From Halopelagius longus (GTDB lineage Archaea; Halobacteriota; Halobacteria; Halobacteriales; Haloferacaceae): DNA of 64,000 bases. The translations under genes and the position numbers were made by a program. The notes beneath the pieces are model-generated. The model did no database searches, was not told the DNA's origin, and saw nothing but the letters and a program-made list of their open reading frames with translations. Shown here piece by piece: positions 25,516-33,462 of this stretch (positions are counted from its first letter, which is position 1; the number at the start of each line of letters is the position of its first letter). The stretch lies in assembly GCF_900100875.1 (NCBI RefSeq), contig NZ_FNKQ01000001.1, positions 372,001-436,000 on the forward strand, written 5' to 3'.

Positions 25516-27595
25516 TTCCGTGGCCGCCGTTCTCGGTCGTCTCCTCGCTCTCGTCGTCTCCGCCGTCGTCCTTCAGTTCCGGCGGGGTGTAGACGTACAT
25601 GCAGTCGTTCTTGTAGGAGCGACCGAACTGGTCGGCGTCCTCACAGCAGAGGACCCGCCCGTCGTCCATCACGTAGATGTTGTCCACGTTGACGAGTGCG
25701 TCGTCCGCCACGTCCGCGGGGTCGGTGGCGTCGGGGCCGACGATGACCGGTTCGAGCGTCGAGATGTTGTAGTCGTCTTCGAGTTTCCCGCGGTAGACGA
25801 GTCCGCCGTCCACGCGTTCGGTCCGGAGGTCGCCCGCGTCGTCGCTCATCCCGTCGTTGACCTCGGAGATGCCGACGTAGACGTAGTCGCCCGGTTCGGC
25901 GTCCTCGATGCTGTCGATGCCCTCGCTCTTGCGGAACTCGACGGTCGCGCCGATCTCCTTGGCGGCGGCGCGGGTTTCGAGGAACGGCACCTTCCGGAGG
26001 TCATCCCGCCCCCTGTCGGCGACGGTGGACTCGGGGTCCTCGCTCCACAGTTCGCCCCACTCTTTGATCTCCTCGTCGGTGATGTAGTTCTGATTTCCGT
26101 TCTCGGCGACTTCCTTGTCGGCCTCTTCGAGGGCCGCCTCGAGGTCCTCCTGCCAGTCGGTGTCGGCGTGGGTTTCGAGGTAATCGACCTGCGAGACGTC
26201 GTCGTACTCGGCTATCCACTCCGCGACTTCCGCGTTGCTCGCTCTGCTCATCGCGAGCCACTCGAGTTCGAGTTCGGCCTCGGCGGGCGGCTTCTTCGCC
26301 GCCGCCTCCTTGTTGGTCACCTTCGCGGCGTACAGGGTCCCTTTCACGTCCATCGGGTCGTCGTAGCTCGGGATGGGTTCGTCCGCGACGAACTTGTAGA
26401 AGCCCTTGTTCGACCCGTCGGAGCTGAGATACACCGTCTTCTCGTCGCTCTGGACGTCCGGACACTCCCACGCCGCCCGTCCGAAGACGTGGTACTTCAC
26501 GGGCTTCGGCGTCTCGGCGTCGGGTTCGCGGAAGTCCACGATGTAGCCGGTCCGGTAGGGGTTCGGGTAGTTGTCGGCGATGGGCGTCGTCGTGTTCTCC
26601 GTGTACCCGCCCGCTTGGTCCACCCGGTCGGCACCGAGGTAGTACGCCAGCAGTTCGAGGCCGCCGAGGGCCCAGAACCCCTGCACCGACCACGAGTCGT
26701 CGCCGTAGTACTCGTCGATGGCGCTCTGAATCTCGCTCGGGTTCGGTCGGTTCCAGAACTGCGCGCCGCCGCGGTGGCCGACGCCCGTGCCGTCCTCGAC
26801 GATGTCGCTGACGGTGGAGGTCAGGGAGGTGCGCGTGTGGGCGTACTCCTCTTCGGCCGAAAGCGGCGTGTCCCACGGGCTCACGTCGCCGTAGCAGTTG
26901 ATGCGCGTGCCGCCGAGACTCCGGAGTTCCTCCGTGTTCGAGAGGTTGATGGTGTTCTCCAAGTCGGCGCTCCACGTGCCGTCGTCGTCCCGACTGATGG
27001 GCATCCGTGTGACGTTACCCGGACTCGACTCGAAGTTGGTGAACAGCAGACCCTCGGTCCCCTCGTCGTTCGTCGGGATGAACTGGTTCATGTCGGGGTT
27101 GTACCCGAGGTCGGTGTACCGGGAGCCCGCGAACTCGTCGACTTCGAGTCCGTCGGGCGTCGTCGGCATGCCGAGGTCCTCCCCGTTCCCGAGGTTGTCG
27201 TTCTCGCGGGCGAGGAGCGTGTACTCTCCCTCGCCGACGCGGACGCGTCCCTTCTCCTCGTTCGTGTTGGGAACGTCCAACTCCTCGAAGTCGCTCCCGT
27301 CTTCGAACTGATACCCCTGTACGTAACCGATGCCGCCGCTGTTGAACGGTTCGGGGTTCTCCCGACTCGGATGCTGCAGGCTGAAAAGGAGCGTTCCGCC
27401 CGGAAGGACGAACGGTCCGGTGACCTCCGCGCCGAGTGCCGTCGAGGCGAACCGCTTTATCTCTCCGTCTACGCTGGGGGCGTTGTCCGTGTCGGTGTCC
27501 TCTTCCTCACCGCTCACCACGCCGCCGGCCACGCTCGCGCCGACCGAAGCGGCGACGGACGTCGCCATCAGCTGCCGTCTGCTGAAGTCTACCAT
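25448..27595 (-). CDS. PhoX-type (DUF839) exported alkaline phosphatase
   Basis: A 715-residue protein with a Tat signal FSRRQLMATSVAASVGASVA and no lipobox, so it is probably released or wall-bound after Tat export. Sequence features fit the PhoX beta-propeller family, which hydrolyses phosphomonoesters using Fe and Ca: LLARENDNLGN, LLFTNFESSPGNVTRMP, SRENPEPFNSGGIGYVQGY and CCEDADQFGRS. The role would be phosphate scavenging. The C-terminus ends in a low-complexity Gly-Asn tail encoded by a tandem repeat. The promoter sits in a strikingly AT-rich region and a GGAGG lies 13 bases before the ATG. Confidence 0.82.
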   Translation of the reverse strand: MVDFSRRQLMATSVAASVGASVAGGVVSGEEEDTDTDNAPSVDGEIKRFASTALGAEVTGPFVLPGGTLLFSLQHPSRENPEPFNSGGIGYVQGYQFEDGSDFEELDVPNTNEEKGRVRVGEGEYTLLARENDNLGNGEDLGMPTTPDGLEVDEFAGSRYTDLGYNPDMNQFIPTNDEGTEGLLFTNFESSPGNVTRMPISRDDDGTWSADLENTINLSNTEELRSLGGTRINCYGDVSPWDTPLSAEEEYAHTRTSLTSTVSDIVEDGTGVGHRGGAQFWNRPNPSEIQSAIDEYYGDDSWSVQGFWALGGLELLAYYLGADRVDQAGGYTENTTTPIADNYPNPYRTGYIVDFREPDAETPKPVKYHVFGRAAWECPDVQSDEKTVYLSSDGSNKGFYKFVADEPIPSYDDPMDVKGTLYAAKVTNKEAAAKKPPAEAELELEWLAMSRASNAEVAEWIAEYDDVSQVDYLETHADTDWQEDLEAALEEADKEVAENGNQNYITDEEIKEWGELWSEDPESTVADRGRDDLRKVPFLETRAAAKEIGATVEFRKSEGIDSIEDAEPGDYVYVGISEVNDGMSDDAGDLRTERVDGGLVYRGKLEDDYNISTLEPVIVGPDATDPADVADDALVNVDNIYVMDDGRVLCCEDADQFGRSYKNDCMYVYTPPELKDDGGDDESEETTENGGHGNGNGNGNGNNGNGNNGNGNNGN

Positions 27596-27909
27596 ACGTC
27601 AAATGTGTCCTCCCTGTCACTATAATTATTTTTATAATGTGTCTAATAATACACCGGTAATATACTGTATCTCTCTTTATCTCGACCACTCGTTCAGTAG
27701 TTTAATCCGCGAAATAAGGGCGTATTTGGCGCTAAATGGGGGAGGGGAATCCATATTTCTCCCACGAGACAATTTCTGCATTCGAATACTACTTAGAAAT
27801 AGATACATATATAACCACTAACTATTCGGCGTACGTATCGGATTTCGCACTATCTCTCCGCGGCACATCTCCGTTTAACACTTAATTGGTCCTCGTCCGT
27901 ACACCGACC
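27596..27909. other. AT-rich divergent intergenic region
   Basis: This 314-bp gap between the PhoX-like gene (minus) and the spermidine-synthase-like gene (plus) is markedly richer in A/T than the flanking genes. It holds the PhoX-side TATA cluster (27621-27640, tataattatttttataatgt), several further AT blocks such as atacatatataacc near 27805, and taacacttaatt before the plus-strand gene. I see no credible coding frame and no long inverted repeat. Confidence 0.6.
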
Positions 27910-29553
27910 ATGGCGTCGACGCTCTCCGCGTCCGCTCTCCGACTGTCGAAACCGGAGGTAGCCGTGTTCTCCTCCGGCGTGGCGAGCATGGGGTTGGAGA
28001 TTCTCGCCGGACGGATGATAGCCCCCCAGTTCGGTAGCAGCATCTACACGTGGGGGAGCATCATCGGAGTGTTCCTCACCGCACTCAGTCTCGGCTACCA
28101 CCACGGGGGTCGGCACGCGGCGTCGCGGGCGTCGAACGACCGGATGGTGAAGGTGTTTCTCGCAACCGCCCTCTACGTGGCGGGGGTCATCTTCTTCGGC
28201 GACGTGATGCTGCGGTCGGCCGTCGCCTTCCCCCTTCCGAGTCGGTTCGCTTCGCTCCCGGCGGTCACGCTCCTGTTCGGCCCGCCGACGTACCTGCTGG
28301 GGTTCGTCAGCCCGTACGCCGCGGAACTGTCGGAGAAGGAGGGGACCGGCGAGGCGTCCGGCCACGTCTACGCCGTCGGCACCGTCGGCAGCATCGTCGG
28401 CGCGTTCGCGACGACGTACTTTCTCATCCCCGCTCTGAGCGTCGCCCACATCGGCCTCGTCTTCGGCCTCCTCTCGATTGCGACCGCCGTCTACGTCGCC
28501 CGCCCCTCGATAGGTCGGGAGCGTGCGGGCCGGAGTCTGGCCGTCGCCCTCGTCCTCGTCGTCGCCGCCGCGTCCGGCGGCGTCGGCCTCTCCGCGACGG
28601 GGAACGTCGTCTACCAGACGCAGACGCCGTATCAGGAACTGGAGGTGGTCGATAGGGGCGACACCCGGACGCTCTACCTCGACGGCCAGCCCCACAGCGC
28701 GATGGATTTGGACGACCCGAACGCCCACGTCTTCGACTACACGCCGTACTTTCACATGCCCTTGCTCATGACCGACGACGTCGACCGAGTGTTGTTCATC
28801 GGCGGCGGCGGGTTCACCGGGCCGAAGCGCTTCGCCGCGGAGTACAACGTCACCGTGGACGTGGCCGAAATCGACCCGGAAGTCGTCCGCGTGGCCAAGG
28901 AGTACTTCGCGGTGGAGGAGTCGGAGAACCTCAACATCCACACGACGGGCGGCCGCCAGTTCCTCCAAGAGACGAACCGGACGTACGACCTCATCGTCCT
29001 CGACGCCTACAAGAAGGACAAGGTGCCGTTCCAACTGACGACGGTGGAGTTCATGCGACTGGCGAACGACAGACTCGACGAAGACGGCGTCCTCCTCGCC
29101 AACGTCATCTCCGCGCCGAGTGGCCCCGCCTCGAAGTTCTACCGCGCGCAGTACAAGACGATGTCGCGGGTGTTCCCGCAGGTGTACAGTTTCCCGACGC
29201 AGGGGGGCCCCGTCGTCCAGAACATCGAAGTCGCGGCGACGAAGAACGGGACGCACATCTCGCAGGCGGAACTCGCGGCGCGGAACGAACGCCGCGATAT
29301 CGGCATCGACCTCTCGGAGGAGATAACGTCGTACCGCGACGACGCGCGGACCGACGACGTGCCGGTGCTCCGCGACGACAGGGCGCCCGTCGATAGCCTG
29401 CTGGACCCGATGGTCGGACAGCGCTACGTCGTCGGCGAGGCGAGCGAATCGAACGAAACGACGGCGAACGAGTCGGACGCGGACGCGACTGCGACGGCCG
29501 GTGCGGCGTCGGACGCGATTCGAGCGCCGGAGGCGACGCGCACGGCGGTCTGA
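27910..29553 (+). CDS. Membrane-bound spermidine-synthase-like protein
   Basis: A 547-residue fusion. The first ~240 residues hold about seven hydrophobic helices (SGVASMGLEILAGRMIAPQF, STYTWG-type motif SSIYTWGSIIGVFLTALSLG). The rest is a methyltransferase-fold polyamine-synthase domain: VLFIGGGGFTGPKRFAAEYN (cofactor loop), VDVAEIDPEVV and YDLIVLDAYKKDKVP. Such fused MFS/spermidine-synthase proteins are common in haloarchaea. The true reaction is unproven, as haloarchaea mostly use agmatine-derived compounds. ATG at 27910 is used instead of an in-frame TTG upstream. The C-terminal 40 residues are acidic and disordered. Confidence 0.85.
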   Translation: MASTLSASALRLSKPEVAVFSSGVASMGLEILAGRMIAPQFGSSIYTWGSIIGVFLTALSLGYHHGGRHAASRASNDRMVKVFLATALYVAGVIFFGDVMLRSAVAFPLPSRFASLPAVTLLFGPPTYLLGFVSPYAAELSEKEGTGEASGHVYAVGTVGSIVGAFATTYFLIPALSVAHIGLVFGLLSIATAVYVARPSIGRERAGRSLAVALVLVVAAASGGVGLSATGNVVYQTQTPYQELEVVDRGDTRTLYLDGQPHSAMDLDDPNAHVFDYTPYFHMPLLMTDDVDRVLFIGGGGFTGPKRFAAEYNVTVDVAEIDPEVVRVAKEYFAVEESENLNIHTTGGRQFLQETNRTYDLIVLDAYKKDKVPFQLTTVEFMRLANDRLDEDGVLLANVISAPSGPASKFYRAQYKTMSRVFPQVYSFPTQGGPVVQNIEVAATKNGTHISQAELAARNERRDIGIDLSEEITSYRDDARTDDVPVLRDDRAPVDSLLDPMVGQRYVVGEASESNETTANESDADATATAGAASDAIRAPEATRTAV

Positions 29554-29559
29554 CCGACC

Positions 29560-30828
29560 CTACGCCTCTCCTTCCCCTTCTTCTTCCCCTTCGAGCCACC
29601 AATCGACGATGCTCTCTACCTGCTCTTGTTTCTCCGCCGTCGGTCGGTCGTTTCGCTCGGTCATGTCCCGGCCCTTGTCTTCGAGGACGTTCTCCTCGAC
29701 TATCTCGCTGGCCGTGTTGAACGCCGCTTCCGCGCCGTACTCCTCGCCCGTCCCGAAGAACCGCCCCTTGTCGGTGAACAGTCTGACCGTCGCCTCGACG
29801 AGGGGCATCCCGCGGAGGCGTTCCTCGTGTTCGTGGAAGACGACCTTCGATTCGAGGATGTTCATCTCGGTGCGCTTTCCGTCTATCCGCTCGATTCGCT
29901 TCGCCACCTCGTCCCGCGAGAGGGTGTCGAGCAGTTTCGCGTTGGCGATTTGGACGGGGATGCGCTCCTCGTCTGTGTTCGTGAGGGCGTCTAAGGCGTC
30001 AGTCACCGTCACGATACCGACGACTTCGTCCGTCCCCTCGCCGACGACGACGAGAGACGAGCACTCCTTCTCCAGCATCTCGCCGATGGCGTCGCCGAGC
30101 GACTCCTGCGGAGTCGTCGTGTACGTCGTCGGCGTCATGACGTCGCGGGTGGGCAAATCGAGAAGCCGGGCCTCGAATCCCGCGCGTTCGCCGTATCCGC
30201 CGCTGGACGCCCGAAAGTCGGTGGTCGAACCTTCGCCGCCGTGTCCGTCGAAGCCGCCGGCGTCTCCGCCTTCCTGTTTCTCCACCTGTCGGACGGTGAA
30301 GTCCACGAGGTCCGCGATGCTCACCATCCCCTCGGCGCTGCCGTCCTCGACGACGGGCACGCGCGAAATCTTGTTCTCGATGAGGTGGTTGATGACCTGC
30401 CCGACCGTCGTGTCCCGTTCCACCGAGATGAGGTCCCGGGTGTAGACGTCCTCGACGTCGAGGGTGTTGAGGTTCTCCTGAACCTCCTCGACGATGTCCA
30501 TCGCCTTCACGACGCCGACGAACTGGTCTCCCTCGTCGAAGACGGGGAGTATCTTCAGTTCGTTCTCGACCATCAGGCGGGCCACCTCGCGGACGTCCTC
30601 GTGTCGGGACACCTGCGGCGGGTCGATGGCCACGTTCATCGCCGTCTCGTCCGGCGGGTGGTGCGACGACAGTAGCTGTTTCTGCGAGACGACGCCCGCG
30701 AACGACCCGCCGTTCGTGACGATGATGACGCGGTCCTCGTTCGTGTCGAACGCTCCGCGGAGTTTCGACGCCGGGGTCTTCGCGTCCTGTTCGACGTACT
30801 CCGTCGAGACAACTCCGTCAATATCCAT
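29560..30828 (-). CDS. Protein with four CBS motifs
   Basis: A 422-residue soluble protein with CBS motifs in order: VVSTEYVEQDAKTPASKLRG (about 5-60), QVSRHEDVREVARLMVEN (70-120), VYTRDLISVERDTTVGQVIN (128-180) and DVMTPTTYTTTPQESLGDAI (228-285). A Gly-rich linker (about 186-220) separates the second and third pairs. CBS pairs bind adenosyl ligands (AMP, ATP, SAM) and sense energy state. The remaining ~130 residues (from ERIPVQIANAKLL) form a separate alpha/beta domain of unknown type with a Glu-rich tail. The target is unknown. It converges on the spermidine-synthase-like gene, 6 bp apart. Confidence 0.88.
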   Translation of the reverse strand: MDIDGVVSTEYVEQDAKTPASKLRGAFDTNEDRVIIVTNGGSFAGVVSQKQLLSSHHPPDETAMNVAIDPPQVSRHEDVREVARLMVENELKILPVFDEGDQFVGVVKAMDIVEEVQENLNTLDVEDVYTRDLISVERDTTVGQVINHLIENKISRVPVVEDGSAEGMVSIADLVDFTVRQVEKQEGGDAGGFDGHGGEGSTTDFRASSGGYGERAGFEARLLDLPTRDVMTPTTYTTTPQESLGDAIGEMLEKECSSLVVVGEGTDEVVGIVTVTDALDALTNTDEERIPVQIANAKLLDTLSRDEVAKRIERIDGKRTEMNILESKVVFHEHEERLRGMPLVEATVRLFTDKGRFFGTGEEYGAEAAFNTASEIVEENVLEDKGRDMTERNDRPTAEKQEQVESIVDWWLEGEEEGEGEA

Positions 30829-30915
30829 GCTACTCGCACTTCGTCCCCCACCCGCTTGAGAAGTGGGCCAATAGACTCATATCCACCTTCGACTCGGCCG
30901 CGGTGGCTCACCGTC

Positions 30916-30954
30916 GACCCGGTGCGCCGGGCTACCCCGCCGGCGCACCGGGTC
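30916..30954. promoter_or_regulatory. Perfect 15-bp inverted repeat in a divergent promoter region
   Basis: gacccggtgcgccgg (30916-30930) and ccggcgcaccgggtc (30940-30954) pair perfectly across a 9-base spacer. It lies 88 bp from the start of the CBS gene (minus) and about 60 bp before the leader ORF of the erythromycin-esterase gene (plus). No T-run follows, so a terminator is unlikely; an operator or RNA hairpin fits better. Confidence 0.6.
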
Positions 30955-31013
30955 CTGCCGCCCTTGCGTATGCGCGCGGAGTTCACTTGCCGGGGAGCGC
31001 GGTACTGTCTCGT

Positions 31014-31058
31014 ATGAACGCGACTCCGACGGAACGGCCGGAGGTGACGCACCGATGA
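31014..31058 (+). CDS. Candidate 14-residue leader ORF (MNATPTERPEVTHR)
   Basis: An ATG at 31014 opens a 14-codon ORF whose TGA overlaps the next ATG in an ATGA junction. The ribosome site of the main gene, ggaggtga at 31040-31047, lies inside it. This arrangement is typical of translational coupling. Whether the peptide is made is unknown. Confidence 0.35.
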   Translation: MNATPTERPEVTHR

Positions 31059-32383
31059 GTCTCGGCCGCGGCGAACGACGCACCGAGGGGATGGACGCCG
31101 CCGTCGAGTCCGTGCGGCGGAACGCCCGCGGCCTCTCGGACCCGAGCGACCTCGACCGACTCGTCGAGGCGGCGTCGGACGCGTCGGTCGTCATGATCGG
31201 CGAGGCGTCCCACGGGACCAGCGAGTTCTACCGCTGGCGCGCCCGCCTGACGGCCCGCCTGATTCGGGAGTCGAACGTCGCGTTCGTCGGCGTCGAGGGC
31301 GACTGGACGGACTGTTACGACGTGAACCGCCACGTTCGACACCGGTCGGACGTCCCCGACGATACGATGGCGGTGTTAGACGAGTTCGACCGCTGGCCGA
31401 CGTGGATGTGGGCCAACTGGGAGGTGACGGAGTTCCTGCGGTGGCTTCGGGAGTACAACGAGGGCCGCGCGTCCTCGGAGATGGTCGGCTTCTACGGCCT
31501 CGACGTGTACAGCCTCTCGGAGTCGATGGAGGCGGTGCTCGACTACCTCGAAGACGTGGACCCCGAGGCGGCCGAACGGGCCAAGGACGCCTACCAGTGT
31601 TTCGAACCGTACGGCGAGGACGCGCGCGAGTACGGCCGTTCGACCCGACTCGTCCCCGGCGACTGCGAGGACGAGGTGATCGAGGTGCTGGCCGACCTGC
31701 GTCGGAACGCACCGTCGTACGACGGCGACGACGACGACTCCGCCTTCGCCGCCGAGCAGAACGCCTTGGTCGCGAAGAACGCAGAGGAGTACTACCGCTC
31801 GATGGCGCGCGGGAACTCCTCGTCGTGGAACGTCCGCGACGAGCACATGACCGAGACGCTCGACAGACTGCTGAACCGCGACGACACCGACGGGACGGCG
31901 GTCGTCTGGGCGCACAACACCCACGTCGGCGACGCCCGCGCGACGGACATGGCGGACCGCGGCGCGGTCAACATCGGCCAACTCGCCCGCGAACGATACG
32001 GCCCCGGAAACGTCCACCTCGTCGGCTTCGGCACCCACCGCGGGTCGGTCATCGCCGGGCGGGCGTGGGACGCGCCGATGGAACGGATGTCGGTGCCGGA
32101 GGCGAGAGACACCTCCTACGGCGACGTGTTCGAACGCGCCGACGTGAACGACTCGTACCTCCTGTTCGACGAGTTCGACGCCTCGCCCCTCGAAACGTCG
32201 CGGGGGCAACGCGCCATCGGCGTCGTCTACCACCCCGACCGGGAACTCGGCAACTACGTGCCGACGGCGCTCCCCGAACGCTACGACTCGTTCGTCCACG
32301 TCGAGGAGACGTCGGCGCTGCATCCCCTCCACCTCGAACCCCACCGAGAGACACCGCCGGAGACGTTCCCGTGGGGCGTGTGA
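31055..32383 (+). CDS. Erythromycin esterase family protein
   Basis: A 442-residue soluble enzyme of the EreA/EreB-like superfamily. Key motifs are MIGEASHGTSEFYRWRARL (conserved Glu and His of the active site), VGVEGDWTDCYDVN, GFYGLDVYSLSES and VVWAHNTHVGDAR (second conserved His). Many members are not macrolide esterases; in archaea the substrate is unknown. The start is fixed by ggaggtga seven bases ahead. It is preceded by a tiny overlapping ORF and a perfect inverted repeat. It is full length and acidic. Confidence 0.85.
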   Translation: MSLGRGERRTEGMDAAVESVRRNARGLSDPSDLDRLVEAASDASVVMIGEASHGTSEFYRWRARLTARLIRESNVAFVGVEGDWTDCYDVNRHVRHRSDVPDDTMAVLDEFDRWPTWMWANWEVTEFLRWLREYNEGRASSEMVGFYGLDVYSLSESMEAVLDYLEDVDPEAAERAKDAYQCFEPYGEDAREYGRSTRLVPGDCEDEVIEVLADLRRNAPSYDGDDDDSAFAAEQNALVAKNAEEYYRSMARGNSSSWNVRDEHMTETLDRLLNRDDTDGTAVVWAHNTHVGDARATDMADRGAVNIGQLARERYGPGNVHLVGFGTHRGSVIAGRAWDAPMERMSVPEARDTSYGDVFERADVNDSYLLFDEFDASPLETSRGQRAIGVVYHPDRELGNYVPTALPERYDSFVHVEETSALHPLHLEPHRETPPETFPWGV

Positions 32384-32440
32384 GCGACGACTGAAAATAG
32401 GATCGCGGCGACGTACCGTCCTGTTCGACCGACGCGCGCG

Positions 32441-33295
32441 TTACTCCTCTTCTTCGGCTTCGCTCGCCGCGCCGTCTTCCTCGGTACCGTCCTCGATGGC
32501 GTCGTCGACCACGTCCTCGTCGACGTTCATCTCGCCCGGTTCCGGCGACTCCGATTCGACGTCTCCCTCGGCCAGTTCGTCTATCTCTTCGACGCTTCGT
32601 TCCTCGCCGGGGAGGTCGGCGTCCTCGTCGACTGTGCCCACGCCGTCGGTCGCCATCGTCTCGTCTCCCTCGTCTGCCTCTTCGCCGTCGGTCGCTTCCG
32701 TCTCGTCTTCGCCTTCGGCTTCTTCGGCCTCTTCGGCCTCTTCGTCGTCGTCCGTCCGTTCGGCCTCCACCTCGACTTCCGACTCGACTTCGAGTTCGTC
32801 TCCCTCACGCTCCAGTTCCGTCTCGGCTTCGACCTCCACCTCGACGCCTTCGCCGACCTCTAGCTCTATCTCCGTCTCGACCTCTATCTCCTCTTCTTCC
32901 TCCGCTTCGGCTTCGCCCTCGGTCGTCTCTCCTTCCTCCGTCGATTCGTCGGACCCGACGGCGGACATCGCCTTCCCGGGCGTCTCTGTGACCGTTTCGA
33001 CCGTCTCGCTCATCTCGTCGGCTGACGGGACCTCTGGGCCCGACCCGGCCTCCCGGGTGGCCAAGTACGCCAACGCGAGCATGCCGCCGCCCACCATGGC
33101 GGCCTTGCGGAAGAGGGACGAATCGGACGGCATCGCCTCTCCGGACGACGCTGACCCTCCGGACGTCGCCGACCGCACGGCGTCTATCACCGTGCTCGCC
33201 TCTTCGATCACCGCACTCGGCTCCTCGCTCACCGCGCTCGACTCTTCTCTCACCGGCTCTGACTGGTCTTTTCGGAAGAATGCTGTCAGACTCAT
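32441..33295 (-). CDS. Membrane-anchored acidic protein with Glu-Val repeat module
   Basis: A 284-residue protein. Residues 1-60 are polar with repeated S-A-V-x-E-E motifs. Residues about 64-80 (KAAMVGGGMLALAYLAT) are the only hydrophobic segment and probably a membrane anchor. Residues about 137-181 are the Glu-Val module (EIEVETEIELEVGEGVEVEV, ETELEREGDELEVESEVEVE), followed by 100 Asp/Glu-rich residues. The ATG at 33295 is used because the 53 in-frame residues upstream are Arg-rich. No enzyme motif. The module is shared with the HhH-containing protein at 18635-19546. Function unknown. Confidence 0.7.
   Translation of the reverse strand: MSLTAFFRKDQSEPVREESSAVSEEPSAVIEEASTVIDAVRSATSGGSASSGEAMPSDSSLFRKAAMVGGGMLALAYLATREAGSGPEVPSADEMSETVETVTETPGKAMSAVGSDESTEEGETTEGEAEAEEEEEIEVETEIELEVGEGVEVEVEAETELEREGDELEVESEVEVEAERTDDDEEAEEAEEAEGEDETEATDGEEADEGDETMATDGVGTVDEDADLPGEERSVEEIDELAEGDVESESPEPGEMNVDEDVVDDAIEDGTEEDGAASEAEEEE
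32753..32887 (-). repeat. Glu-Val alternating module, copy 2
   Basis: This encodes residues about 137-181 of the membrane-anchored acidic protein. It aligns with copy 1 at 19130-19282 with six substitutions (V/I, V/L, A/V, D/E, D/E, R/E) and one single-residue gap over about 44 residues, most of them conservative. Confidence 0.7.
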
Positions 33296-33462
33296 AACAT
33301 ACGTCGTTGTTCTCCCGCGAGGAAGTGCGTTTGGGCCCCGGTCGCTCCTCGCGTCCTCCCTCGGCGCAGTTCGGTCCGCCGCCTCCCGTTCCGCCGTCCC
33401 CGCGGACGGGCGTACCACCTCGCCTGAATTACGCCTAACTGCCCGGCGGCACATCTCGCCGC

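Noticed and set aside
25520-27625. A 701-codon plus-strand frame opposite the PhoX-like gene
   Set aside because: It looks fairly acidic, but it mirrors the real gene's codons; the minus strand has a Tat signal, family motifs and a promoter.
27596-27909. Replication origin in the AT-rich region
   Set aside because: No orc1/cdc6 gene is nearby and no repeated origin-box-like inverted repeats were found.
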